From: Haliclona indistincta
Taxonomy: Eukaryota > Porifera > Demospongiae > Haplosclerida > Chalinidae
Direction: 5' to 3'
DNA: 64,000 nucleotides
Assembly (NCBI GenBank): GCA_964017065.1
Contig: OZ024787.1
Location: 12,519,234-12,583,233 of the forward strand
Part shown: positions 21,995-34,057 of the stretch, in pieces
How the letters are laid out: the number at the start of each line of letters is the position of its first letter
How positions within the stretch are numbered: the first letter of the stretch is position 1
Notes under the pieces: model-generated
Database searches by the model: none
What the model was told of the DNA's origin: nothing
Seen by the model: only the letters and a program-made list of their open reading frames with translations
Position numbers and translations under genes: made by a program

Positions 21995-22870
21995 CAGATG
22001 TTAAAGAAAATAAAAAGATTTCTAACGAAATCAAAAGGATGTAGGGATAAAAAAATCTGCTACTGGTCCACAATGTAAACCAACAAGGAGCAAGCATGGA
22101 ATGGTAACACGCTAACAGACCATAAATCCTTACATCAGTGGCTGTACATAAGATTTTGACTATTATACAATATTTTGTCACAAGCTAAATTCAATTCAAT
22201 GCACGTAAGGTGTCAGTCAATAGCAACTAGCAGAACTGCCACAGCAGCCACTGATGTAGGGATCTATGGCCTGTTAGCGTGTTACCATTCCATGCTTGCT
22301 CCTTGTTGGCTTACATTGTGGACCAGTAGCAGATTTCTTTATCCCAACATCCTTTTGATTTCGTTAGAAATCTTTTAATTTTCTTGTTTGTGTCCTTTTT
22401 TCTTTTTCAGTGAATTTCAAATTTTTGATGCAGTTTGAATTCAGCAAGATAATGTATCTCTTTGTTTCCACCATTGGTGTGGTTTGCTTTTGTTGATAAT
22501 TGCTTTTAACTTGTAGTGAAACTACATGTAGCTCATGCATGCTGCAGGATTGCACAGCATACGAGCCCCGCCCACTCTGGTTTAGAAATTTTTGTATGGT
22601 GGTGATACTATCTGGTAAGCAGCAGAACGGTGATACTACACATGCCTAATCGGTGAGTTTTTATTATTATTATTATTATTATTTCTGGCTTAACAGTACA
22701 CACAATAATATATGATGAATCAAAGGTCAGTTGTTCTTCGAAGACTCCAGACGCCAATGTTCGTGGGTTGTTTGGTCTCGGTACTGCTCACGTAAAGGTG
22801 CTAGGCGAGTGGAAGAAATAAGAAAACGAAGATGACGAAACTCGATTTTCACGTTTCCAGGTTCGTCACT
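21995..22870. mobile_element. Foldback composite, degenerate copy 2 plus truncated R1
   Basis: Inverted arms of about 130 bases face each other (about 22005-22145 and 22240-22385). They are followed by a decayed version of the membrane-helix exon ('ctttgtttccaccattggtg', with stops) and then R1 landmarks from 'acgagccccgcccact' to 'ttcacgtttccaggttcgtc'. At 22870 the next composite copy begins inside R1, so this copy lacks the R1 3' hairpin. Confidence 0.6.
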
Positions 22871-24110
22871 TTAGTAAGAAAATTAAAAATATTTCTATCG
22901 AAATCAATAGGATGTAGGGTTGTGAAATCTACCACTGGTCCACAATGTAAACTAACAAGGAACAAGCATGGAGTAGTAACACGATTGATCATGACTTGCT
23001 AACAGACCATAGATCCCTACATCAGTGGCTGCTGTGGTTGACTATAGCTACTACAGCTATAGTTACTGTTGACTGACACCAGATGTGCATTCAGCTTGTG
23101 ACAAAATATTGATCTTATGTACAGCCACTGATGTAGGGATCTATGGTCTGTTAGCAAGTCAATCGTGTTACTATTCCATGCTTGTTCCTTGTTACTTTAC
23201 ATTGTGGACCAGTGGTAGATTTCACAACCCTACATCCTATTGATTTCGATAGAAATCTTTTTATTTTTCTTGTTTGTGTCCATTTTTCTTTTTCAGTAAT
23301 GTGCAGTTCAATATCATGCAAGTACCGAGCCGTCTTTGTTTCCACCATTGGTTTAGTTTTCCTGTTGTTGATGGCTTTTCTTTATTATTAACTATTTTAA
23401 ACTTGTAACTAAAAATAATAATGTTGGTCGCCTACGCATGCATGAATGCATGCATGCAGTGCATACGAGCCCCGCCCTCACTTGTTTGTAGACCTGTACG
23501 GCGGTTATAATTATCTAGCAAGTGCAGAATGGTGATCCTATACGAGCTTACCGTTCTTCGAAGACTCCAGACAATTTATGTGTTCTCCGTGAACCATACG
23601 GCGCGTCGGCGCGGCGATACTAAAGCTAGTGCTTGGTCACGTGCGCTGACCACTGCTTGGTCACGTGCGTATTGCGCAATCACAATAATGGCGTCTAACA
23701 CTTAGCTGACAATGGATCACGATCGAGAAATCGCGGAATTTATATCGCCGTTGCGCTAAAAACAAGTTCAAAAGGCACCTGCCAGGAGAATTTCACTACT
23801 TTTCGTGGGTGTTTTGGTCTCGGCACTGCTCGCGTAAAGGCACTAGGCGCGCTGAAGAAAGAAGAAGACGAAGATGACGAAACTCGATTTTCACCGTTTC
23901 CAGGTTCGTCACTTTAGCAACAATTTCGAGCGATCTCCTTGCTATTGTAAGATGGGGCAACGCCAGAGAGCAGATCTAAGTGTCTTTGAACGTATAAAAT
24001 TCATCACCAGGCGATATATCAGCGTTTGAACGCTAATACATTGTATGTAGCCGCCATCTTGTTTTCTCGTTCAACCCTACATAGGGAGACGCTACCGTGT
24101 CTCCCTAATA
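22871..24110. mobile_element. Foldback composite copy 3 with complete R1
   Basis: Arms at about 22875-23035 and 23120-23275, then a 'tttttctttttcag' acceptor and the tail frame ending 'AVFVSTIGLVFLLLMAFLYY' at 23391, then R1 (23430-24110) ending in 'agggagacgctaccgtgtctcccta'. It is colinear with 905-2176, showing that arms, helix exon and R1 move or duplicate as one unit of about 1.25 kb. Confidence 0.65.
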
Positions 24111-24293
24111 ATTTCGAGCAGTCTCTTTGCTACTGTAAGATTGGACAACGCCAGATAGCAGACTTAAGTGTCTTTGGACGTATAAAATTCATCACCAGGC
24201 GAAATATCAGCGTTTGAACGCTAATACATTGTATGTAGCCGCCATCTTGTTTTTCTGTTCAACCCTATATAGGGAGGCACTACCGTGCCTCCC
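24110..24293 (+). repeat. Extra 3' segment of R1 in tandem
   Basis: The last roughly 185 bases of R1 ('atttcgagcagtctctttgc' to the end hairpin) are repeated immediately after the preceding R1 end. Confidence 0.65.
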
Positions 24294-24387
24294 CAATTAA
24301 TTTTATACAAAACTGTTGAATACACTATACATGACTTGTACTTATAGTTATAGTTGCATTACATCAGTGTACTATACACATGATCAT

Positions 24388-26332
24388 TTATGATGCGGCC
24401 GTCTGCCGGTTGTAATAGTTCACCCCATATGCATGGTTTTCAACCATCCTGAAGCCAGCATTATCAGCAGCAGCAGTGGGCATTGATCTGTGACGTTGCA
24501 TTGGGTTTCTACACAAGAGAATGAGAGCTGTTACAAATTTGATACACTGTAAATAGTACAAAGACTTCAGTGTGATGTGTCACTGCTAAGAATATGATTT
24601 CTGTAGTATCATAAGCTTCTCGTAATACATGTATGCTTATTTGTAGGCCGCATACAATTGTTTGTGGGATACATGTTTCTGTGTTGTACGAATGCCTTAC
24701 AGTACTGCGATTCTTCCATTGTTATCGTTGTAAGTAGGATTATTGAAATAAACAGCATGGCTTGTGTTGCGCCTCATTGGTAGCACTGGTCCGGCAGTTA
24801 GAGTGTCTTCATACACACTATCATAGTATTCAGAAGCCCTGTGTTGTTGAAAATTTTAAGTGATACATTTTTCACTGGAAAACTTTACTCACACTTGATC
24901 ATAGTCATCTTCATCGTGCTGTGGTTGTGAGCTCACAGCTGGTACGAAGCTTGTGACACTTGGAACTGGAAAATTGTTGGACGTACCATTTGTAATGGGT
25001 ATAGGAGAGAAAAGTAAGGAATTAGTGGGACCAGCTGTGTGTTCATCGGATAGCTTGTTCTTGCGACAGCGATGACAAGATCTGCTTGACAGCATAACCA
25101 TCATGAGAGCTATTGTTACAGCTACCAGCAGCACTATAGCTGCAAAGATGACAGCAACAATGATTGTGATGCTGTTATCAGATGGCTGCTTATTTGGAGT
25201 GATGGATGGCGTTAGATATGTAGCTGTACTCTTTTGAGCGATTGCTGGATCTTTTGTAGCAGTGGACACCACAGCAGTTTGGTTGAATGGTGCATTAGTT
25301 GTTGATACTACAGTAGCTACAGTTGATGATACTCCTAACGTCAATATAATAATATTTAGTAATCAATGTGCACTACTTACATACCTTTATTGGTCGAAAT
25401 CTGATTGGCGTTGATATCGACAACAATACTTTCCTCTTCTAGCATGCAGTGAAACAAACTACAGTATTAGGGTTAGGATGAAGTATTAACATACCAGTCA
25501 CTAGTGGTGTACTTGTAATGGTATCTGGTTGCCATGGAGTACTAGTAACAGCAGGTGGTTGCCATGGAGCAGGAATAGTACTAGTAGCAGCAGGTGGTTG
25601 CCATGGAGCAGGTATAGTACTAGTAGCAGCAGGTGGTTGCCATGGAGCAGGAATAGTACTAGAAACAGCAGGTGGTTGCCATGGAGCAGGTGCAGTACTA
25701 GTAGCAGCAGGTGGTTGCCATGGAGCAGGTGCAGTACTAGTAGCAGCAGGTGGTTGCCATGGAGCAGGTGTAGTACTAGTAGCAGCAGGTGGTTGCCATG
25801 GAGCAGGTATAGTACTAGTAGCAGCAGGTGGTTGCCATGGAGCAGGTGTAGTACTAGTAACAGCAGGTGGTTGCCATGGAGCAGGTGCAGTACTAGTAGC
25901 AGCAGGTGGTTGCCATGGAGCAGGTGTAGTACTAGTAACAGCAGGTGGTTGCCATGGAGCAGGTGTAGTACTAGTAGCAGCAGGTTGTTGCCATGGAGTA
26001 GGAATAGTACTCGTAACAGGAGGTGGTTGCCATGGAGCAGGAATAGTACTAGTAATAACAATAGCAGCTGCCTGCCATGGAGCAGGTATAGTACTAGTAA
26101 CAGCATCTGGTTGCCATGGAGCAGGTATAGTACTAGTAACAACAGGTGGTTGCCATGGAGCTGTGCTAGTAGCAACAGCAGGGGCCGGTTTCCAATCAGG
26201 TCCCCATGAATTAGCTAAAAAGCATTATTGAAAATGTTCAAAATAATTAATCTTACAGCTGGGTTTACCTGGACCTGGTGTAGAAACAACAAGAAAGAAT
26301 AATATATTAGCAGCAGTGACACTGAGAGCCAT
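24388..26332 (-). CDS. Receptor-family gene C, mucin-like ectodomain
   Basis: Six exons: 26269-26332 (signal 'MALSVTAANILFFLVVS'), 25495-26214, 25385-25438, 24893-25334, 24701-24838, 24388-24508. Every junction is GT...AG and frames close exactly (phase 1 four times, then phase 2). Exon 2 encodes about 18 units of a 13-residue repeat (PWQPPAATSTTPA type), likely heavily O-glycosylated. Membrane helix 'ITIIVAVIFAAIVLLVAVTI', then 'MLSSRSCHRCRKNK'. The tail has tyrosines in 'EYYDSVYED', 'VYFNNPTYND' and 'MVENHAYGVNYY'. It lacks both extracellular domains of genes D-H, though signal, membrane and tail exons are clearly homologous. Function is unknown; a surface mucin-like receptor is the best description. 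Confidence 0.87.
25510..26190 (-). repeat. 39-base tandem repeat (about 18 copies) in gene C
   Basis: The unit contains 'gcaggtggttgccatggagc' and differs among copies mainly at codons for Ala, Val, Ile and Thr. Some units are longer or shorter by whole codons. Reading frames on the other strand or frames (Leu-His-Gly or Trp-Ser-Arg repeats) are shadows. Confidence 0.9.
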
Positions 26333-26392
26333 TGGATCACCAGTAGCAATACAGCAACAGTATTAATGGTTCGGAGTAAAGTTTTTACACTA

Positions 26393-26398
26393 TTTATA
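26393..26398 (-). promoter_or_regulatory. TATA box of gene C
   Basis: The minus strand reads CTATAAATA about 65 bases before the ATG at 26332. Confidence 0.45.
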
Positions 26399-26399
26399 G

Positions 26400-27669
26400 C
26401 AGCACACCCACTCACGGATATCATTGTGATAATATTGTATTACTTGTACTATTTTAGACACAACAGGACGTGTTCCACCGGTGCTGTAGTACACATCCAT
26501 TCTGTGTTTCATAGCAAAATTAATGCACACTCATGTTTTATGTGTAGCTGTGCAGCCAAAATAATACCAATAGTCAAAATAGGCAAAAACTCAGCGTACT
26601 AACCAGCAGAGGGTGCTTTGGGTACTCCAACAACCTGAATCATATTCAACTGTAGCAGTTAACCTAAACCACTATACCTTTTGGCAAAGCATCTATTCCA
26701 TGTAGCCTCTTGATTTTTTAAGCACACTACATCAATCACTTGTTTTTACACTAACCACACGCCAATGAAAAGTTACACATATACGAACATTCAGCACCAT
26801 TTTGACCAAAATCCTATGAGTATTATGACTTGGGCTCATGCATTTGAAATGTACTATTTTAAAAGACTAAAATTAATTTCACCCTAGCTTGTATCGAGCT
26901 GATTTAGAATGGTAGCATATTCCCGATTGTCATTCCTAGCCTGCAGACATCTTTCTCCCCAACTAGGATCGGGGCCGTCCGGCAGGTCTGTATGTGACAG
27001 TTGTTTCCACTCACCAGAACCTTACCATTAATGGTGCTGCTCTTCTACCCCTAGACACGCCTTTCAAGTAAGTGAGGCTAGGAAGCGAGCCACCTAGAAT
27101 CATATTGTGCCCATTGCTGGTATCACTTTTGCCCCTTCTGTTTGAAGCTCTTGCTAGCTTTAGTGATCTCACTTCTAGAACTATTTGCACTATTGGTCAA
27201 CACCTTAGTCAGCATACCGGAGCTACTCCTGGCTGCCTGCATATAACTTTTTCGAAATTCTCAATTGATCTTAGTTAGGCAAAATCAACTCGTTCCTGTC
27301 CCACCTGGTGTGGATGGTGTGACTTGAATTTCGTGTTTTTTTCTGTTGCCGGCGCTCTGGCACTGCACACTTAATGTTAGTTTAATTTATGATTTTGATA
27401 TGTGGTATTCTCACTGTGCATAAGTATATGCTATGTTATTATGAGCTACTGTGCAGACAGTGAACCACAGTGTGCATGTTGCTGTTGTTGTTGCAGAACA
27501 AGATCTAGTCTCCTCTGCAGACATTGGACACTATCCAACTAGACCAGGGGAAATCACATAAACACACGTATGCCAAACATTGAAACATGGGATGTAATTT
27601 TTTTCAACTACAGAAAATTATTTTAAAAATAAATTGTGTGTGTAAAACATTGTTTATGTGTTTGATTGT
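26400..27669. other. Spacer between genes C and D
   Basis: About 1.2 kb. The stretch 26940-27290 is more GC-rich than its surroundings and may be a decayed repeat, but I recognise no protein in it. Nothing else supported. Confidence 0.35.
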
Positions 27670-29970
27670 TTATTGGTTGTGGTCATTTGCTCCATGAGCA
27701 GTGTTGTCCACCATTCGCATGACAAAGCCAGAGTTAACAACAGCAGTGGGCAGGGATCTGTGACTGCGAACTGGTGGGTTACTACATACAAAAGAAGAAA
27801 TAGTAAGCAATAAAATTAATTATGATTGCACTGAAGCAACTTTCAAAGTTGAGTTAGATTATGACTCACAGTGTGATTCTCCGGTTTTGTGCACCTCTGA
27901 AATTGGCGGCATAGCTGGTGTTGTGCCTCATTGGTATCCCTTGATGGCGGGAAATGTACACCTGCTCAACATCTGGTAAAGACCCCTCATCCACATTATC
28001 ATAATAAGGATACGTCCTAAATAGGGTAAACATCATTCCATAACAATGATTTAATTGACTTACATATCCTCATAATTTGTGCTTAATGACTGTGGGCGGG
28101 CTGTCGCTAAATGGTTAGTGACAGCTGGAACTGGCTGTTGGTAAAAGGTACCATTCACCATACCAACACCTGGTACTGAAGCAAATCGGAATGAATTGCT
28201 GGGTCCGACTGAGTTATTCTTCTTGCGAGAGCGATGACAGGATCTGCTCAACAGCATAGCCATCATGAGGATTATTGTTAAAGCTGCTAGGAGCAATAAA
28301 GCTGCAAAGATCGCCATTATTATGATATTGGTACTGAAATTTGGTAGGTCATTTGGAGTAATGGATGGAGTTAAAGATGCAACTGTGCTCTTTTGAACAA
28401 CCGAGATTTTAGCTTTTGTAGCAGTAGGTGTTGCAAAATCAACTGTATGAGAGAGAATGCTTAACTCATTTGTAGTCAAAATTGGAGATCCTAAAAATAA
28501 TATCATGCTGAACATGTTGCTTGAGGTTAGTAACGATTAACACACCTTCAGTAGACAATAAATGAGCATTAATATTGACATCAATGCTACCAATCACTGT
28601 AGGTGTACTATGGGTAGCAGTTGGTTGCCATGGATCAGCTAAAAAGCATTATAAACACATAAAATCTCTCAAATCAAATGTAAGGACATTGTGTTACCTG
28701 ATGTACTGTATTCCACTGAAACCAGTGGATAGTATAGTTGTGGTGCTGGAGTTTCCGTGTCAAATGAAGATGGAGGAGGAGGGTGGAAAATATCGGACTC
28801 GAGATAGTTAATTGGACCTGTCTCTTCCTGGTAGTACAGACTTAGTTGGTTATTAGCACTATCGGGTTGATACACTCCCAGTATGTCTCCCTCCTGGAAC
28901 TCCAGTGGAGGGTCAAGGACAGTCTGGTAGACATTTGTAAAAATGGTGTGATTGGGGAGAAGAAGACTTGCTCCTATTTTGTTATAGGTGTTACCATGAC
29001 CACTGCGCCAAATCTGTAGTTGTGTATTATCATTGTTGTTAGGAATAGGATCGAAAGCTCCAACTATCCACTTGGTGATGAAGCCGTTACAGGTGAAGGT
29101 GATGTCTGGAAAGAGACGCTGTTCTTTCTTTTTTGTCACCACACCGTGGATATTTAACAGTGCAGTGGCCTCTCTTAGTTCACTTGGCTTGAGAAAACCA
29201 CTAACACAACTTTCTGCATCTGTAAAAAAGCTTCATTAGTTTTCCTTACAACATCTTAATTAATTTTTACCTGTGATTGGTGATAGCAGAAGTAGACGGC
29301 CCTGTATTATGCCCACATGAAAAGTCTTCAACACTATTGAAGACGGATTTTCTTCCACCCGATAGCTGACAGGACCAGTGCTCTCCCAGTTATAATACAG
29401 TCGTGCAACACTATCTTGTTCTGGTGGTTGGTACACTCCTAAAACATCTCCACTCTGGAACCAAAGTGGTGTAGAGAAGGTATACCGGAGTACACCTTCG
29501 GGACTGAAGTCTCCTGGATTCAGTCTGATCTCCTGACTGGCTTGCCGGGTGTAGTTATCACTGCTAGTTTCTCTCCATATCTGTATCTCAGGATACCGAT
29601 TTCTTGTACTTGTATTCCATCTGATGTCAGCTCCCAGTAGTACTCCAGTTATATGACCGCTGCATGTGAAATTCATGCTGGGCACAAGCATTGTATCATC
29701 ATCTAGTATGTTTCCCGATTTTCCACCCATATTATCGATTTGTTTAGCTCTCTTTCTAAGAACATCCAGCTGCATGAACCCACTGGTACAGCTAGTTGCT
29801 GAGAAAAAAGTTGAAACAGCTTAGTTGGTACAAGCATGTCTTATAGCTTACATGTGGTACATTGTACAGAAAATACAAGACTAACCTGGAGGTAGTACTG
29901 AGACTACTGACACTGTAAAAGCTGTTACCAAGAGAAAGCATATCACTACAGCATTGGTTGTGAGAGCCAT
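27670..29970 (-). CDS. Receptor-family gene D, full two-domain receptor
   Basis: Seven exons: 29886-29970, 29271-29798, 28698-29219, 28546-28638, 28064-28490, 27870-28016, 27670-27781. Signal peptide 'MALTTNAVVICFLLVTAFTV'. Domain 1 has 'SCTSGFMQLDVLRKRA', 'MNFTCSGHITGVLLGADI' and 'QSGDVLGVYQP'. Domain 2 has 'RLFPDITFTCNGFITKW', 'QEGDILGVYQPD' and 'QLYYPLVSVEYSTSG'. The stalk exon begins with one PWQPTATHSTP unit, the single-copy counterpart of the arrays in genes B and C. Membrane helix 'IIIMAIFAALLLLAALTIIL', then 'LLSRSCHRSRKKN'. Tail motifs include 'YPYYDNVDE', 'MRHNTSYAAN' and 'MVDNTAHG', where the usual last tyrosine is His. The two domains share the pattern F-P-x-x-x-F-T-C-x-G ... Q-x-W-R ... 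G-D-[VI]-L-G-V-Y-Q-P and probably arose by duplication. Confidence 0.9.
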
Positions 29971-30599
29971 TGGACCACCAATATCTCCACGTACTAGAAC
30001 AGCAAAATGATATAGCACAATAATTTGCAGACGGATAGCAGCAGCACGCCCACTCATGTTTGTTGCTTGTATTATTTTAGACACAACAGGATGTGCTACA
30101 CCCTTAGTTTGATGTAGTGCATATCCATTCTCTGTTCTATGGTATAGACATCCAAATATAGAGCCAAGAAGGTGTCTGCCCACGTATTACAGTAGAGAAA
30201 ATTAAGAGTATACTTGGCTTCCTCTAGACATTGCATCACATAGGGTTTTTACATTCAAAATAAATTTGGATGTTACAATAAACTTTTATGAGATGTGTGT
30301 AAGGTGTACGGCTGTCATGGTTGTCAAAGCAGGTTTGTCACTCAGTGTAGTTTGTGATTTTATAATCGGCGTTATATCTGTCAGTATTGTTTTTTTTTGT
30401 TATGTTCATCAGCTGATTGTCCGCTATTGGGAGTAGTTGTCATTGTAGTTGTGAAACTAAGGCGTTACCTGGAAAATGTGTAGTAGTCAAGATACCAAGA
30501 CTAAATAATTGTAGTCAGTAATCGAGTATACAAACTTCAATCACATTTTAAATTCGTATCATATTATTTACTGTTGTGACTACGTATGTTTATACAGCT

Positions 30600-30690
30600 G
30601 ATCATTATGGTCATCAGTTAGTCTTCCATATGCATATGCTTTGTTGTCAGTATCATATTGAAGGTTGAGGGCAATGGTATTACATGGGTG
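30600..30690 (-). pseudogene. Relic of a receptor terminal exon
   Basis: The minus strand aligns with the last exon of gene E: 'ttgccctcaaccttcaatat' against 'ttgccctctacttttgaaat', and 'aaagcatatgcatatggaag' against 'aacaatgcatatggagtagc'. Indels destroy the frame. It marks a lost gene copy between D and E. Confidence 0.6.
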
Positions 30691-30727
30691 CTGACAGAAA
30701 GAAACTGTGTTGCTTTAACCCAGTGTG

Positions 30728-30875
30728 CAGTAAGTGAGTGAGTGAGTTGAGTGAGCGAATGAGTGAGTGAGTGAGTGAGTTGAGTGAGTGAGTGAGTGAG
30801 TGAATGAGTGAGTGAGTGAGTGAGTGAGTGAGTGAATCAGTGAGTGAGTGAGTGAGTGAGCGAGTGAGTGCTCAT
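30728..30875. repeat. GAGT/TGAG tetranucleotide microsatellite
   Basis: A run of GTGA units with a few interruptions. Thr-His-Ser-Leu ORFs through it are not genes. The surrounding 29971-31501 holds no other supported feature except the exon relic at 30600. Confidence 0.9.
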
Positions 30876-31501
30876 AGAACCCCAACAATAATAGATAAAA
30901 ACCACATCTATTTGTATCAAGATTCATGTAAGCAATTTGATTGTCTGTAGCTTATATTTAACAGCTTATGTAGCAACTTCTGTTACTACTGTAGATAGCA
31001 TTTATTGTCTAACCTGTTAACTATTATTGCTATGCATTTTGTAGAAACCATCCAATAAATCATAACGCCCACTTTGAGACATGTTATGCATGTTTACGTA
31101 ATTATAGGTGTAGCCATTAATTTTAATTATAACCAACTCCCCAATGTGATTGAGATTGAGTGAGATTGAGCTGCGTGTAATAAACTTGCATGCACACTTC
31201 CATTTTGAAGCATGTTAATAGTAGTATTGAAATAATTATTATGAGTTGCTTGTTTTCAACCATACCGACAATGGAGTTGTAGTGTGAGACCGCTGATCAC
31301 AGAGTACTAAATTTGATCTTAACTACCAGTCTCTTCTTATGACATCCATTCCTTGACTATCATACCTGCTCTATACCTGGCTCATTCTCGTTTGTCTATA
31401 ATTATTTTATCAGTACAATTATAGCTAGAGCCACTGATAATTTCAAAACTGGGTTCAAGTCATAATAAATTTTAATCACATAGCATGCATGAACATGACT
31501 T

Positions 31502-33637
31502 TTACATCCAACTGTCCTGATCAATACGGTCATCAGCTACTCCATATGCATTGTTATACACCATTTCAAAAGTAGAGGGCAACTGAGTCGTGGTGGAACC
31601 AATAGGTGGCTGATCATCACTGTTTGTGAGAAAAAATTAGTTCTTCTCTTTGAAAAAATTAATTTGACTTACTGCTGCAATACTATTTCGTTATTTGTCA
31701 AATTCTTGAAAGAAGTTGCGTAACTTGTATTATGTTTCACTGGTATCTCACGGGCAATGTTAATTTGCTCAGAAGGCAATTCAGTTACTGAAGTGGAATC
31801 TGAAATGCTTAAGCTCTCATACATACCATTGTGGTTATCTGCACATCTGTATTACACAAGAAAAAATAATTGTAATCAAATTAATATCTGCAAATTTGAT
31901 TACTTTCACGTACACATTTTCATAATTTCGAGGCTGGTCTGGTTTTGAAGTTTTCATCACTTTATGCTGCAACTGGTCATACTTGTCATCGATCACTCTT
32001 ACATGTAGCTCATTCTCATGAGAGCGATGACAGGATCTGCTTGACAGCATAGCCATCATGAGAGCTATTGTTGCACCCACTAGAAGCACCACGATGCCCA
32101 AGACAGATCCAACTATAATTTTAATATTCAAATTTGTTGGAGTCTCAAATTGAGTACTTGAAGGGCTTGAATTTATGATAGTATTTGAAATTTCCTTGGT
32201 TGAAGGAGTTGGAGTGACATGCAGAGATGAAGTCAGTTCTCCTGTAACCAAATTTGAATTTTAAAATGTTGACACGTCTATTTAGAAGCGATAATGCATC
32301 ACTACCTGTTGCTGCTGATGAAGTAGCACTGCTAGTTGACAGGAGAGCAGCTGTTGAAACTGTACAAAAAATTAATATCAGCTTTTTCCTCAAATTTAAT
32401 TATTACCTGATGTGCTTACTACCACAGAGACAAGTGGATAGTACAGTTGTGTTGCTGGTGCATTTAATTCAAAGGAAAGTGGTGAAGGAACGGTATTGCT
32501 GTACGTTGTGAAATAGTTCAAGGGACCTGTGTTTTCTTGATAATAAAGCTGGAGCAGGTTATCTCCATTGTCTGGCTGGAAAACCCCCAGTATGTCTCCC
32601 TCCTGGAACTCCAGTTGAGGGTTGAGTATGTACTCATGGACATTAGGATGAATGGATTCATTAATAATGAGCAGGCTGCTGCCTATCTTGTCATATTCGT
32701 TTCTTTCTCCTCTGCGCCAAACCTGAACTTCTGAATTGTATCGCTCCCCCCTATCAATGTCACCAGCTCCCACAATCCACTTGGTGATGGAGCCATTACA
32801 GGTGAAGGTGATGTCTGGAAAGAGACGCTGTTCTCTCTCTATTGTCAGCACATTGTGAATTTCCAACAAGGCAGTTGTCTGCCTCAGATCAGTTGAATCG
32901 AGAAATCCGTTAGAACAGTACTCATCTGTAAAATGAATTGACCTTGAATTATGATGAACCTATCTTAGTTTACCTGTCATCGGTGAAAGCAGAAGAAGCT
33001 GGTTCGACCTTCTTGAAATCAGATCTAGTAGTACTGTAGTCACTGAACTAGAACTGGTAATCAATCGATAGCTGTCGGAAGCACTGTTACTGTTGGCGTA
33101 ATAAAGTCGAAGAGCACTTTCATGTTCCGGTGGCTGGTACACTCCTAACACATCTCCACTCTGGTACAACATTGGAGGTGACAGATTATACTGGAGCATT
33201 CCATCAGGACTGAAGACTCCAGGGTTCAGTCTGATCTCCTGACTGGCTTGCCTGATGTAGCGATCATTCTCAACATTTCTCCATATCTGTATCTCTGGGT
33301 ACCTATCTCTTAAACCATTTCTCCACCTAATGTCACCTGCTAGTAGTAGACCAGTGAGACGACCACTGCAGGTGAAGTTCATGCTTGGGAATAATCTAAA
33401 TTCAGCGTTCAGCATGTTGGCTGATTGCCCACCACGATAATTGATGCTCCTTGCATTCTTCCTCAGTAAATCCAGCTGCATAAAACCACTAGTACAGCTT
33501 TCCACTGCAGAAAAGAGAGAAATATAGAAAAGAAATGCTTGAATGCTGACATGTTGTGATCTATGTGAATCCTAACCTGGTAGAATAAGGGCAATTGATG
33601 ATAACCACAGCACTGCTGCAGTACTTCCAAGATTCAT
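31502..33637 (-). CDS. Receptor-family gene E, full two-domain receptor
   Basis: Seven exons: 33577-33637 (signal 'MNLGSTAAVLWLSSIALIL'), 32974-33504 (domain 1), 32407-32925 (domain 2), 32306-32359 (Ser/Thr/Ala stalk), 31914-32241 (stalk, membrane helix), 31673-31846, 31502-31619 (tail). All sites are GT...AG and frames close. Domain 1: 'MNFTCSGRLTGLLLAGDI', 'QASQEIRLNPGVFSPDGML'. Domain 2: 'TFTCNGSITKWIVGAGDI', 'QEGDILGVFQPDNGDN'. Helix 'IKIIVGSVLGIVVLLVGATI', then 'LSSRSCHRSHEN'. The tail has tyrosines in 'RNYENV', 'GMYESLSI', 'KHNTSYATSF' and 'MVYNNAYGVADD', the N-x-x-Y pattern shared with D, F and H. No catalytic domain, so any signalling must use recruited partners. Confidence 0.9.
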
Positions 33638-33706
33638 GACAGCAATTTACTGCAGCAACTGATGACGAATGTAAGCACTTAATGATAGTCTGGGCTTTGG
33701 CAGCTT

Positions 33707-33712
33707 TTTATA
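33707..33712 (-). promoter_or_regulatory. TATA box of gene E
   Basis: The minus strand reads GATATAAAAAG about 72 bases before the ATG at 33637. The gene E start lies 421 bases downstream of the gene F stop, so the promoter must lie in this short gap. Confidence 0.5.
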
Positions 33713-34057
33713 TCCTACTACCATGTAGACAGAATAACCTGTTTATTAGACAGCATAATACGTATTCTAACCACAGCTTTACTATTATGGTAGCACAAGT
33801 TGTAGAAACCATAATAACAAAAACCACATCATCATCTCTATGTGTATAGCTGTGTATAGCTATTTGTAGTCAACTCCGTCAACTATTACATAAGATTGAG
33901 TGGGAATTGAGATACAACAACATCAATATAGTCCATAATTTGACTTCTATACGAAACATGGCTCAAATAAAACAGTACCATGCACGGGTACATGACTTGC
34001 ACGCTTCCGTTCAATTTTACTGTAAGCAAGTGGTTTCAAAAATGTTACTAGAGGAGT

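Noticed and set aside
11765..26190. CRISPR-like regular repeats of 36-39 bases
   Set aside because: Units abut with no spacers and encode protein within spliced eukaryotic genes; no cas genes are present.
25501..26231. Long open frames on both strands through the 39-base repeat (Leu-His-Gly, Cys-His-Gly-Ala and Trp-Ser-Arg repeats)
   Set aside because: All are shadows of the gene C repeat exon. Only the frame giving P-W-Q units joins signal and membrane exons with correct phase.
26940..27290. Possible gene or retroelement fragment in the C-D spacer
   Set aside because: The moderate GC content caught my eye, but no frame carries a recognisable motif and no paralogue is in the window.
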